From: Chara braunii | Lineage: Eukaryota > Streptophyta > Charophyceae > Charales > Characeae | Length of the DNA stretch: 28,184 nt | Direction: 5' to 3' | Assembly (NCBI GenBank): GCA_003427395.1 | Contig: BFEA01000013.1 | Coordinates: forward strand, 2,182,741 to 2,210,924 | Part shown: one piece after another, positions 19,264 through 28,184 of the stretch | Numbering within the stretch: the first letter of the stretch is position 1 | Layout of the letters: each line of letters opens with the position of its first letter | Notes under the pieces: model-generated | The model's database searches: none | What the model saw: only the letters and a program-made list of their open reading frames with translations | Told to the model about the DNA's origin: nothing | Translations under genes and position numbers: made by a program

Positions 19264-20040
19264 CCCACGTGGTTCAAACATCATCCCCCTATGTACAAAA
19301 ACAGTCTCAACTGGACCACATCCTCTAAGGATTGTCCCAAATCAAACCGCAGTCCAAAACCACATTCCATCATGCAACTCAGAGCAGTTTCAAATGTGGA
19401 AACGCAAACTGCACACGCCCCAAAATCACGAACGTGCCAAATGGTCCTAGATAATCGGACATTCTCGCCAGTGACACTAGATGACTCCAACACCGAAACC
19501 ATTTGCACTGTGTGTTCCAAAAAAATAAAGGCGACCTCGCGTGAAAATCGTTCACACCGCGAGCCCCAACGACTACTCCACATCGCGCGCACACTCCAAG
19601 TACTCCCGTGGATTACAATGAACTGATGAGATTGAACTATACACTTGTTGCATGCACCACTAAAACCAATCTTCTCTGCAAATCAAGTACGCACAGAAAC
19701 GAAGTGAACATCTTCGTGTACAACTCGTGTTGTTTCTAGCCATATTGTTAATTTGTTGAATTTTTAGATTTCATGGATGTGTTATTCTTAATCAAAATGT
19801 CTGCAAGATGTGCTACGAAGCATGTCTAGCATGCTTTGAAGAAAGACGCAAGAGACAAAATGTAACGTGGTCGGTACGTGAATAGTAATATAAAGACAAC
19901 AAGTGTCCACAACGGCAAATTTGTATGCACCTAACGACCACGACTTTGTTTGTTGCGCAATATGCTTCGAGTCGGGCGAGGGACAAAACGGAAATCATCA
20001 TGATTTTGGGAAGGCGACATCCCATTTATCTCTGACCTAC

Positions 20041-20120
20041 TTGTTCTCTCTCTCTCTCTCTTTCTCTTTCTGTCTCTGTTTTTTTTTTCTGACTCTGTTT
20101 TTTTTTTATGTATGTGTGTG
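20041..20120. repeat. CT/T-rich low-complexity stretch with a short (TG)n
   Basis: TCTC repeats followed by T-runs and TGTGTGTG. Confidence 0.9.
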
Positions 20121-20354
20121 TGTAACAAAAATAGAACGAGTTCTCAATTTTCAAATAAAATGGAACTTGATCAAAGGTGGTTAGGCGTAATATAAAGAGA
20201 AACTAAGGAACTGAGTTTTAAAATATGGTGGTGTATCTTTCTATTTTGTAGTGAAATATTCATTCTTATTTTGTACATTTGATGAAGAGTTGTTTCTTCT
20301 TAGTTTTCACGCGGATGATTCAAACTTCAGTCTGTATATATCTATAGTTCGGGT

Positions 20355-20830
20355 TTTGGGGAGGGAAGAGAGGGGGAAAGAGGAGAAGGAGAACGAGGAG
20401 GAGAAGGAGGACGAGGAGGAGAAGGAGGACGAGGAGGAGAAGGAGTGACGAGAGGAGTAGGAGAGTAAGGACAACGAACATAAGTAGAGAGGGTCAAGCA
20501 GGAGAAGTGACAAAAAATGTGTGAAAGAAAATAAATATGTGATTTTTGGAGTAAAACGACAAGATGGAAGGGGGGGTTAGTATTATGGAGTATAGAGGAC
20601 AATATTGCGCTCTCGGTTGCCTTGGAGCAATAAATGTCATTCCTCCTGCGCAGGAAGGTCTTGAATGATACCGCCAAAAAGTCTTCTCGACTGTTCTCAT
20701 GGTGGAACGATGAAGTCACGGAAAAAAAAACGTTGATGATGTCGCGGATGATGATAATGATGGCGATGATGAAGATGATGATCTGCGCCGATGATGATTA
20801 TGAGCATCGATAGGACGCATGAGGATGATT
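20355..20830 (+). repeat. Dispersed repeat, copy 1
   Basis: The best part, 20629-20719, matches 24317-24408 in direct orientation (anchors AATGTC, TTCCTCCT, CAGGAAGGTCTT, GTCTTCTC, GTGGAACGA and GAAGTCAC/GAGGTCGC). In both copies a GGAGG/GAGAAG purine-rich stretch lies to the left. Here that stretch includes three copies of an 18-bp GAGGACGAGGAGGAGAAG unit at about 20393-20445. A GATGATG-rich stretch lies to the right (20731-20800). No protein is supported. Confidence 0.75.
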
Positions 20831-21528
20831 ATGAGACTTTGAAATAGAAAAGGAATCTCATTATTCCAATCAATGTGGGTTTTTAATTAAATGATGTGGC
20901 ACTCGTCAACCATCCAGGTGCCAACACTTGACGAATTCAGTCACTGTGTTGCAATGATATGAAAAACCAACATTGAAGGATAAAATAAGCGACGTCGATA
21001 TGAACATTTGACAAGCATCGACAGATTGACTTCATCCAGCGGGCGGGGAAGGAAGGGAATCAGGATTTTAATTGGGAGGCAATCGAGAAAAACAGGAATG
21101 AGATTGGAAGCGCAAGAGAGATGCACACAGGAGGGAGGCGGGAAGGAAGAAAATCAGGATAGCAGCGGGGACAGGAAGTGAGAGAGGGCGCTATAGAAGG
21201 GAGAGGCGCGATCCAAAAAGGAGGTCCAATCACGCAGAAGGGAGATGCGGTCGGGCGGGGGTGAGCAACGAAATCATTTCGGGAAGTTTAACATCGAGAG
21301 AGGGGAGTGCGAAAAGTTGGGCACTGGATGGAGGGAAGGAAAGACGCGCATTCAGGGGCATGGTCCCATTAGCAGTCGGATAGGAGTGTGGCCGATCCAG
21401 TGTGACACTGAGTGGTAGCGGCCTGACCGGTTCATTATAAATTTATGGGTTGAGAAATTAGGAGAAAGGCAAAAAAAAAGAAAAAAAACAAAGACCTCTC
21501 ACTGAAAATCACGGCAGAGTGCTTCCCA
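20831..21528. other. Purine-rich intergenic stretch
   Basis: Many GGAGG/GGGAAGG motifs between 21040 and 21360. Only short open frames, none recognised. Confidence 0.5.
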
Positions 21529-21556
21529 ACCATCAGATCACAAATGATCTGATGGT
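21529..21556. repeat. Perfect 12-bp hairpin with 4-base loop
   Basis: ACCATCAGATCA (21529-21540), loop CAAA, then TGATCTGATGGT (21545-21556). There is no T-run directly after it on either strand, so it does not look like a pol III or bacterial-type terminator. It may be a palindromic insertion relic. Confidence 0.95.
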
Positions 21557-22430
21557 GTGGTTGCAACTACAGTGAACAGAGTAATTGACACATATGTTCT
21601 GGAATAAACTCGGCTTCTGTCAGCAGTGATCATGATGCCCTCCATATACTCCATGATTGAAGGAGGGCGCCACACAATGAGATAATTGCACAACAACAAG
21701 CAAAATACTGAGAATCTTCTATCCAGTGTGCTTATGGCCGACCCAACTGTTTTTTTTTCTTTTTCCCAAATGTATGAGGTTGTCATTGCATCACACATAC
21801 TTGTTGTTTCTCTTTAAAAAGAGAGAATGTTCTTCAACCCATAAAAATGTAAACGTTCCATGTGGAGGGTGGTGGGTGTGGAGAAGGGGTTAGGGGGGCA
21901 GAGACGGGAGAACATCTTCAAATTAGTACAACGGAAATCAGTTAAGAAATTCATACAATGGACTGACAAGACCTCAATCAAGTCCAATTAATCATCCTTC
22001 GAGAAAGTGACAGCCTAATCACTCCCAGGCGCATTTCACTTGCGAGGTGGTGGTTTTAACGATGGCCCCGACCACTTCGGAGTCTGACTGTCAAATATGT
22101 GAGAGCAGTCTGTGTAAGCTGAACCTAATCCCAAACCTGCCCCAAGGGCATTAGACGCCAGCCTTGTGAATGGAATGCGGAACAAAAGCAGGGCGCTCGA
22201 AATTCCTGCAAGACTTCCGTAGACTGTTCTATGCAGAGCCAGATCCAAGCAATGGTCCTATTTTTTATCAAGTAACAACCCCTTGAGTATTACATTAGAC
22301 CCTGCCATGCCAACTGATTTTCTGATGGGATGGATAGCCACTTTGCCCAAGGAGTGAAAGATGACAACAGAAAAATCGAAGAGATAATGAGCCGCTGGTG
22401 AAACCGAAGGTGAAGACGACCCACGTCAAC
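21557..22430. other. Intergenic stretch, nothing assignable
   Basis: Only short open frames on either strand with no recognisable product. A weak near-palindrome TTTCTCTTTAAAAAGAGAGA lies near 21807. Confidence 0.4.
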
Positions 22431-22431
22431 A

Positions 22432-22740
22432 GTGTCGATTAGGACCACGCAATACACCGACGTCAGCGTCATCTGTGTGTACTGCCATGACAAGTTAGCG
22501 ATAATCTGCAACAACATCCTCCATGTCAACAACACATGCAACAACAACAACAACAAGCTCAACAACATCAACAAATATGATGACAACGACAACTACAACA
22601 CCAATGTTAACAACAACAATTAATATTGTCACAAAAAATTCTACATCGTTGATCTTAGCAACATCAACAACGTTAACGGCGACGACATCTACAGCACTGC
22701 TGTTAACAACAATAACGTCTACAATCACAATTAAATAATC
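22432..22740. repeat. Imperfect CAA/ACG trinucleotide region
   Basis: CAACAACAA, ACAACGACAAC and CATCAACAACG units dominate. Frames on plus give Asn/Thr-rich peptides and on minus Val-rich peptides, which reflects the repeat. There is no start, splice or domain support for a gene. Confidence 0.75.
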
Positions 22741-23399
22741 TATGTCAGTGATTTTGCTGACAACGATTATGACGACTAGGAGGTCAACTATACCTTTCAT
22801 ATCAACCACGGTAAGTAGTACTCCGTGTTCGCAGGCTCTCCCTACACACGGGGTTGATTCAAGTGTTTTTAAAATCGTACTACGGATGGGGTCAGGGGAC
22901 AGGCGAGGGTTACTTACAAGTGGTTATGTTGTGCTTCTTGGATCGTTTGTTGCACCTTCCACACAGAAGCGGATGGGACTAGCCCGGTATGGTGGCTGGG
23001 AGAGGCACGGCGGGGGAGGAGGCGAGGGGTCATTCCCGTGGGATACAAGGGAAGATGGGGAGGTGTATGTTGCGGTTTTAGTGAGGAGAGTGTGGGCAGT
23101 GGACTGATTGAACCCTGCCTCGCGTCGAAGCGTGCAAGGCGATTTGCGGCACTTGCGTCTCGGGCGAGATTTTGGAGTGCGCGTTGGTTGGTGTCACAGG
23201 GAGCCAGATTGGCACGCAGAAAGGAGGCCGAGAAGGGACGACATGTACAAATGAGATCTAACTAACTTCCATAATAAATCAATAAAATTTAGAATCGGAT
23301 TGAGGGAGGAAGAGTAAAATTTCCGATTCGAGCGGGGGAATGAGAGAAAATTTTCACAGAATGGTGTGGGATATAAAGGAAGGAATGCATAAGACAATC
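22741..23399. other. Unassigned stretch, GC-rich near 22860-23200
   Basis: Open frames of about 120 codons exist on plus (22742-23107) but begin inside the trinucleotide region, and I do not recognise the product. Left unannotated. Confidence 0.35.
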
Positions 23400-24000
23400 A
23401 CGGAGTCGAAATAAAATTTCGAAATTGTTTGGACGTAAGTTCAAAATTTAAAGAAATTTGAACATAATTTAACGAATTTGAAAAATATTTGTAAAAATTT
23501 CCGAAAGTTCAGGGAGATGACAAAGGAGGTAAAGATGAGTTCAGAGGAAAAGTTAGAAAGAAAATAAAAATTTTCATAGCGTATTTAAAGAATTACAAGA
23601 ATTTCGAAGGCAATTTGAAAGAAAAACAGAAAACTAATTTCTAATTGAAGAATTTACGATAAAATGACAGAAAGAATTAATGACAGCCAAGTACAATAAA
23701 TTGGGAGAAATTTCAAACTTAACTAGATGAAATTACTAAATTTGTATCAACATGTTGTAAAATTAAGAAAAAGCTCAAAGAATTTTCAAAAGAATTCCAA
23801 AAGAATTTCAAAACGAATTGCAGAATTTCGGAATTTTTACGGGGGATAGATAGTAGAAGTAGAGTCTACCTCAGAAGAATTAAACTTAGTAAATTTTGAA
23901 ATTTATTTCACAAATCTTTGAATGAAACCAAATTTTAAACTAATTTACGAAAAAAAATTGATATAATAAAGAATTTCACGTGACTTTTGAACGAAAATGC
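23400..24000. repeat. A-rich region of AATTT(C/G)AAA-type degenerate repeats
   Basis: GAATTT, AATTTGAA, AAAGAATT and TTTCGAA variants dominate with no open frame of note. The character is similar to 16081-16400. Confidence 0.5.
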
Positions 24001-24164
24001 CGGAATTAATTCTAATCACGGCGTTAGGAGAAAAGGAAATGAAGATTAATCCTATCGAATTGGATCGAAATTCTGAACGATAGAATGAACGGCATTGTCA
24101 GACAAGCACAAAGAGGGGCTATACATGTCACGCGAAGTAGAAATTTTTAGATGATTTGACCAAT

Positions 24165-24475
24165 TAGGTGGGAGGATAGAGGAGAGAAGGGGGGATGGAG
24201 AGGAGGTAGACGACGAAGAGAAAGATGGGATCTTTGAAGGAAATCGGCGAGATGGGATGAGGGAATTAGTAAGAGGGGGAAAGATTGACGATACCCCAAT
24301 CCCAGTCGACCGCAAACAATGAATGTCCTTCCTCCTAGTCCAGGAAGGTCTTCAATCACCCGTAAAGGGTCTTCTCCATCCTTCCCCCAGTGGAACGACG
24401 AGGTCGCAATAACGATGACGAACCGTGATGGTGGCTATGTCGTGATGATGGGGATGGTCGATGATGGCAATGGGC
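24165..24475 (+). repeat. Dispersed repeat, copy 2
   Basis: Direct-orientation partner of 20355-20830. The match is clearest at 24317-24408, with a purine-rich stretch to the left (24170-24240) and GATGATGG-rich sequence to the right (24435-24470). Confidence 0.75.
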
Positions 24476-24679
24476 GCGACAATGACTTCTGCTGCACAAT
24501 GACAGCGAGAGCCGACAACTGAAAAATTGTAGTAAATTTTGTGTCAAGATTATCACATGTGAGCCCCCGTTTTAAACCATTGGAACTGTGTTAATAAACT
24601 ATTTGGTGGAGGGGGGTGTCATGTGGTCCACCATAAGTGAAATAAACCAACGCTGATCACATATATCGTAAACAGAACA

Positions 24680-24803
24680 TAGTGTGTCCAATTGTTGGTC
24701 CATTTGTTGGAAACTTGTTGAAAAGTTGTTGGACATTTGTTGACCAATTGTTTGAAAAATTGTTGGAAATTTGTTGACCAATTGTTGAACATTGCACTTC
24801 TTG
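24680..24803 (+). repeat. TTGTTG minisatellite
   Basis: Units of the form (A/T)TTGTTGGAAA-(C/T)TTGTTG and CATTTGTTGACCAATTGTTG recur about nine times at 14-22 bp spacing. The minus strand is open through it (Gln/Asn-rich), which follows from the repeat. Confidence 0.88.
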
Positions 24804-25209
24804 TTGAGGGACAAATTGAAATTTGAGCTCATGTCGTACATTTTCGCAGTTTTGTCTCGTCTGACTTTGTGTTTGTGTCTGTGGCTGATGAGAGTGTTTG
24901 TTTTTGACGAGTGTCTTCCGACAATACGAGGATCCGGGTGCTCCGTTCTCATTATGGCAGGTCCAGGCACGTAGGGTTTCATCACACGTGTACGGAGTAA
25001 TGATAGAAACTCCACATTGTCCTCACATATTCTGACCTTGTCGTCAGAGGAACACTACAGCGCAGTACAGGAATCATAGAACCTTGGCCAACTTCTGCAC
25101 CTTTGTCTTTTTATTTTTCACAATACACTATGCTCATTCACATTTGTCAATTTTTGAGTCTTATAGTACTCCTGATATGCAATACACACTGAATGAGTGG
25201 GAGAGAGAG

Positions 25210-25800
25210 AGAGATTTTTCGATTGGGCGAGCGAAAATGGTAAGCCAACGTAACCGTTTTCTTGCCGCCCAATGCGATAGTTCATTGTACGTATGGACGG
25301 AGGATCGATCATATGCTGAGCTGCCTTGATACAAGCACGGTTCACTACTGCGTGACAGAATTTCAGCAACATGTCCATGTGTGTGAGAGAGTGGCACGCA
25401 GTAACCAACCTTTATTTTTTCCTCATCTGACTTGTGGTATTTCATTCTACGGATGGACGCATGTGGGAGTTTCGATCATATGCTGAGCTACCCTAATACA
25501 ACCACGGTTCACTACTGAGTGACTCAATTTCGGAAAAATGTCAGTGGGGGTGAGAGAGAGTTGCGCGCAGTAGCCAACCTTTCTTTTTTCCTCATCTGGC
25601 TTGCGGTATTTCATTCGACAGATGGACGCATGTGGGAGGTTCGATCATATGCTGAGCTGCCCTGATACAAGCACGGTTCACTACTGCGTGACAGAATTTC
25701 GGCAACATGTGAGTTCGAGAGAGAGAGTGGCACGCAGTAGCCAACCTTTCTTTTTTCCTCCTCTGGCTTGCGGTATTTCATTGTACGGATGAACGCTTGC
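25210..25800 (+). repeat. Tandem array with a period near 168 bp, about 3.5 copies
   Basis: CGATCATATGCTGAGCT(G/A)CC starts at 25306, 25473 and 25642 (periods 167 and 169). Each copy also carries AC(G/A)GATGGACGCATGTGGG, CACGGTTCACTACTG(C/A)GTGA, GAGAGAG, CGCAGTA(G/A)CCAACCTTT and TTTTTTCCTC. A partial copy precedes it from about 25210 (starting within AAGCCAACGTAACC) and the last is cut off near 25800. Identity is roughly 85-90% between copies. Open frames across it change with the copy and are not called genes. Confidence 0.93.
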
Positions 25801-25912
25801 GGGATTGTACAATGTTGTACCACATTACATGCGGGATTTATATATTACATACTCGCTCACTCTTGAATAAGACAACGATGAGCATAAGAAGGGATTGTAC
25901 AATGTTGTATCA
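25801..25912 (+). repeat. 22-bp direct repeat GGGATTGTACAATGTTGTA(C/T)CA, 90 bp apart
   Basis: 25801-25822 and 25891-25912 differ at one base. Each contains the palindrome TTGTACAA. The repeats bracket 68 bp directly after the 168-bp array, and could be a footprint of an inserted element or a duplicated array edge. Confidence 0.92.
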
Positions 25913-25987
25913 TAAATAACAGAGCATATGTTGTACATTGATTGTTTGAGTGTCGTACTTCACAGTCATTATCCCCGTCTCTCTCAC

Positions 25988-25990
25988 TCG

Positions 25991-26065
<75 letters not shown>
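25988..26065. repeat. (CT)n microsatellite
   Basis: More than 30 CT units, nearly uninterrupted. Confidence 0.97.
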
Positions 26066-26067
<2 letters not shown>

Positions 26068-26168
26068 GCATGCAGTGACAGTGACCTCCTGCAACTCTTG
26101 GTGGTAGATTTCGTTGTAAAGCTTCTGAATCACACTAATGTGTCCCCCGTCCCTCCCCCGTGGACCGG

Positions 26169-26735
26169 TCAAGGCCTAGCACACAGACTTTCTGTATCCC
26201 TCTCCCCGTCTCTGCCTTTGTCAAATGGCGGCGCAATGAACTCCAAGTCAAAATCGTCATTTGTTATCGTTATGTTGTTTTGCCCACTCCTCTGGACAGA
26301 GGGCATGCCAATTCAAAATAATGCAACGGCCTTCTCAGAAACAGATGCAGCACGATCCAGCTTGAAGATCGAGAAGCTCATGACTGTGTCGAGGCTTCGG
26401 ATAGATGAAGCGGTGTCCTGCTTTATACATGTCAATTTTTGTATCTGGCCGGCCACTCTGCTGGTTTTTGTTGTCTGCTCGATTTCACATTTCAGAACCA
26501 TTTCTGCAAAAGTCAGTTGTTGCAACGTCATGCCAAGATTCGTGTCGTCCCTCCTCATCTGAAAAACCCTTGTGAGTGTCGTCTTGAACTCTGGCGCGCC
26601 CCAAGGATCGTCACCGCTCCGTCTCCACGTTTTGTCGCCCTTCATCTCTACTCGCATCTTGTTGCGAGTAGGAGGCTGGTGACCGGTTTGCTGCGAACGT
26701 ACAAGCGGGATACCTTTTTCTGCCCAAAACCAATG
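26169..26735 (-). CDS. Possible 3' exon(s) or decayed 3' part of the right-end gene
   Basis: One minus-strand frame reads protein-like sequence from about 26735 to TGA 26313-26315 (for example FWAEKGIPLVRSQQ, GDDPWGAPEFKTTLTRVFQM, TLQQLTFAEMVLKCEIEQ). After the TGA it stays protein-like in the same frame (NNITITNDDFDLEFIAPPFD) to TGA 26169-26171. Upstream it is closed by TAG, whose AG (26736-26737) could be an intron acceptor. It may be a later exon of the 26829-28039 gene, with the segment after 26315 spliced on or lost through a stop. No strong donor is visible at the end of exon 2. Family not recognised. Confidence 0.35.
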
Positions 26736-26828
26736 CTAGAGTTGCCATGTTATCTCCCCGCGCAAGGTTGTCATCATCCTGTTGCACTCCCCTATCACCG
26801 CTCGAATCCCGCTCTCCGTTATGTGTAA

Positions 26829-28039
26829 TCACAGTCCTTCCTCCACATTCTCCCCTATTAGTTTTGTCGTTGCTTGCAGCACCGTAAAAATTTCGTCCTC
26901 TGTTGGGTACAGTGTTGCGTCCTTCGCTACCGAAAACGCAAAGGCTTTTGCGACTGAACGAAACAGTCTGTCCTTCATTTTCTTCGTGAAAAAACCGGTT
27001 TGTTCGTCGGGTCTTTTCTGTCCTTCTTCACTCGCGCATGGTTTTCTTTGCAAATTCGTGCCATCTGGTGGAATAGACACATTACAACGGAAGAATAATA
27101 TTAAACATCCGAATGGCAAGAATAAATTGTGGTACCTCTGAAATTCGACAATTCTGTGAACAACGTGCAGCAAGTTCCTCGCATCATGGATAAGCCAGCA
27201 AACTGGGCCCTTATGACTATGACTTTCACAAAGGGGAACAACTGTAGAACACTTTGCTTACCTTCTTGAGTTCCGTTGTCCTTCCGGACTAGTTGTTTGT
27301 CATTGTAGGGTGTGTCGCATGCGCCCCCCTCCCTGTTCTGTTGACGTTCGCTACTGCATCGCGTTCTTTCCCGAGACCGTGAAATTTGTCTCTCATCCGC
27401 GCTCCTCCCATCTTCATTTGCCTCTTCACCGTCCTCATCTTGCGTTGTGGCATCGGTGCTCCTGTCTTCCTCGTCATCGCCCTCGTCAGCATCGTCAGAA
27501 GTTCCCCTGGAAGTTTCACTGTCACCTCCCTCGTCGCTCATTGCCTCATCTTCCTCTCCGTCCGTCTTTTCTGATATGGAGTGCTCGTGTTTGTCTTCTG
27601 TTTTTTTTTTGGCCGCAGTGTGCAAATCCTCCGAGCCTCTCAGATCAATCGTCTCCACTATTTTGTCCTTCTTGTATGTGATTCTCTTCTTCCCTTTGGG
27701 GTGTTGCTTCGGTGTGTTTTCTTCGCGCGACCTCTTATCGGACTCTTTTGGCGGAAGATTTTCGATGTCGCTGGCTCGGTTCCTCCGGACGGGAGTTGCT
27801 AGGGGTGATTCGTTGCGTTCTTTCAGCTTAAAAGTCTCTCTTTGATGTGACGGAAGAGAAACAAGTACTCCGTTTCTGCGGGCGTGCGGGCGCTTTGTTT
27901 TTGTTTTCTGGCATCCGCTTCTGCGATGTTTTGTCCTGTCTTTTTTCTTATCCGCCTTGCATTTTTCCCTCCCCTTATCCTTCTTTTTCGCGACCTTCAA
28001 GGACCTGGACAGATCCTCATATTTTTGTCTGGGAGCCAT
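26829..28039 (-). CDS. Probable spliced gene, charged low-complexity protein (two exons modelled)
   Basis: Exon 1 runs from ATG 28039 (context GGGTCATGG) to 27262, 778 nt. It ends before a good donor, AAGGTAAGC, with GT at 27260-27261. A 197-nt intron ends in a pyrimidine-rich TCTATTCCACCAG, and exon 2 starts at 27064. The reading phase is kept across the junction and the frame stays open to TGA 26829-26831, giving about 337 residues. Residues 1-50 are strongly basic (KKKDKGREK, KKKDRTKHRR; nuclear-localisation-like), and about 75-135 are Lys/Arg/Glu-rich. About 155-215 are acidic Asp/Glu/Ser-rich, and about 215-240 Arg/Ser-rich. Exon 2 is more globular (FFTKKMKDRLFRSVAKAFAF, TLYPTEDEIFTVLQ). 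No known domain is recognised. It may be a nuclear or DNA-associated protein, or a transposon-borne accessory protein. The charged part is compositionally biased, but the consistent splice phase supports a real gene. A (GA)n tract lies about 100 bp upstream of the start. Confidence 0.5.
27065..27261 (-). other. Predicted GT-AG intron of the right-end gene
   Basis: 197 nt on the minus strand from GTAAGC (27261) to TTCCACCAG (27065-27073). It keeps reading phase between exon 1 (one leftover base) and exon 2 (two leading bases). An alternative acceptor TTTCAG lies near 27140, but using it would lead to an early stop. Confidence 0.5.
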
Positions 28040-28133
28040 GACCCTTTTTTCACCACATACATCAAATTGGATACAACAACAACTGCGTCAGCTATGTCGT
28101 GGGTCAATTAATACACCCCTGAACTGTAATGGT

Positions 28134-28135
<2 letters not shown>

Positions 28136-28184
<49 letters not shown>
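28136..28184. repeat. (GA)n microsatellite, runs off the window
   Basis: About 24 GA units to the last base. It is upstream of the right-end gene on the minus strand, where it reads (CT)n, a pattern often found near plant promoters. Confidence 0.97.

Noticed and set aside
19246-19626. Opposing open frames of 126 (plus) and 103 (minus) codons
   Set aside because: Both strands are open with equal plausibility, no family is recognised, and there is no start or splice context to choose between them.
21529-21556. Transcription terminator
   Set aside because: It is a perfect hairpin but has no adjoining T-run on either strand and lies in eukaryotic intergenic DNA.
22495-22809. Val/Ile-rich minus-strand frame and Thr/Asn-rich plus-strand frames
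   Set aside because: Explained by the imperfect CAA/ACG trinucleotide region.
24599-25015. Minus-strand frame of 138 codons with Gln-rich repeats
   Set aside because: Its repeated part is the translated TTGTTG minisatellite. The flanks show no known domain.
25942-26562. Plus-strand frame of 206 codons with a Ser-Leu repeat
   Set aside because: It starts in the (CT)n microsatellite and then runs antisense to more convincing minus-strand coding sequence.
27310-27845. Several plus-strand frames opposite the right-end gene
   Set aside because: They are Ser/Pro/Phe-rich mirror images of the charged minus-strand exon 1, which has the start context and phase-consistent splice sites.

Overview
The window looks like nuclear, mostly intergenic DNA of a eukaryote with a large, repeat-rich genome. 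It has many long microsatellites ((CA)n, (TAA)n, (CT)n, (TA)n), degenerate tandem arrays and inverted-repeat mobile elements. There are no operon-like gene strings and no bacterial gene spacing. One plausible spliced gene sits on the minus strand at the right end. Plant-type features, such as TA-targeted miniature elements and a GTGACAAA-rich relic, together with a DUF7869-type gene remnant, suggest a plant or streptophyte alga (a charophyte such as Chara is possible). This is inference from composition and recalled family distribution, not a database match.

Layout. 1-2340: microsatellites interleaved with short duplicated modules, several ending in a splice-donor-like CAGGTAAGT. 2375-2660: A-rich stretch and a possible tRNA-derived SINE-like segment. 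About 3650-11490: candidate large DNA transposon. Two diverged inverted arms (3650-4092 on +, 11049-11490 on -, 77% identical in the best 70 bp) enclose a decayed DUF7869-type gene (4670-7652), a second decayed coding stretch (8089-8724) and three families of internal tandem repeats (7737-7895, 8919-9860, 10027-10310). 12143-14200: further degenerate tandem repeats. 14230-15745: two head-to-head copies of a 0.73-0.78 kb terminal-inverted-repeat element in (TA)n, making a 1.5 kb foldback. 15746-20300: AT-rich DNA without convincing genes. 20355-24470: two copies of a dispersed repeat around purine-rich, CAA-rich and A-rich low-complexity DNA. 25210-25800: a tandem array with a period near 168 bp. 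26169-28039 (minus): a probable intron-containing gene for a basic/acidic low-complexity protein.

The transposon-like region is the most interesting part. The recognisable protein has stops and frameshifts, so this copy cannot act on its own. The arrangement (DUF7869-type gene, long inverted arms, internal tandem arrays) nevertheless suggests what an intact element may look like. All percentages and alignments were made by eye; element ends and target-site duplications are unresolved. The right-end gene has no recognised domain, and its exon structure beyond exon 2 is uncertain.
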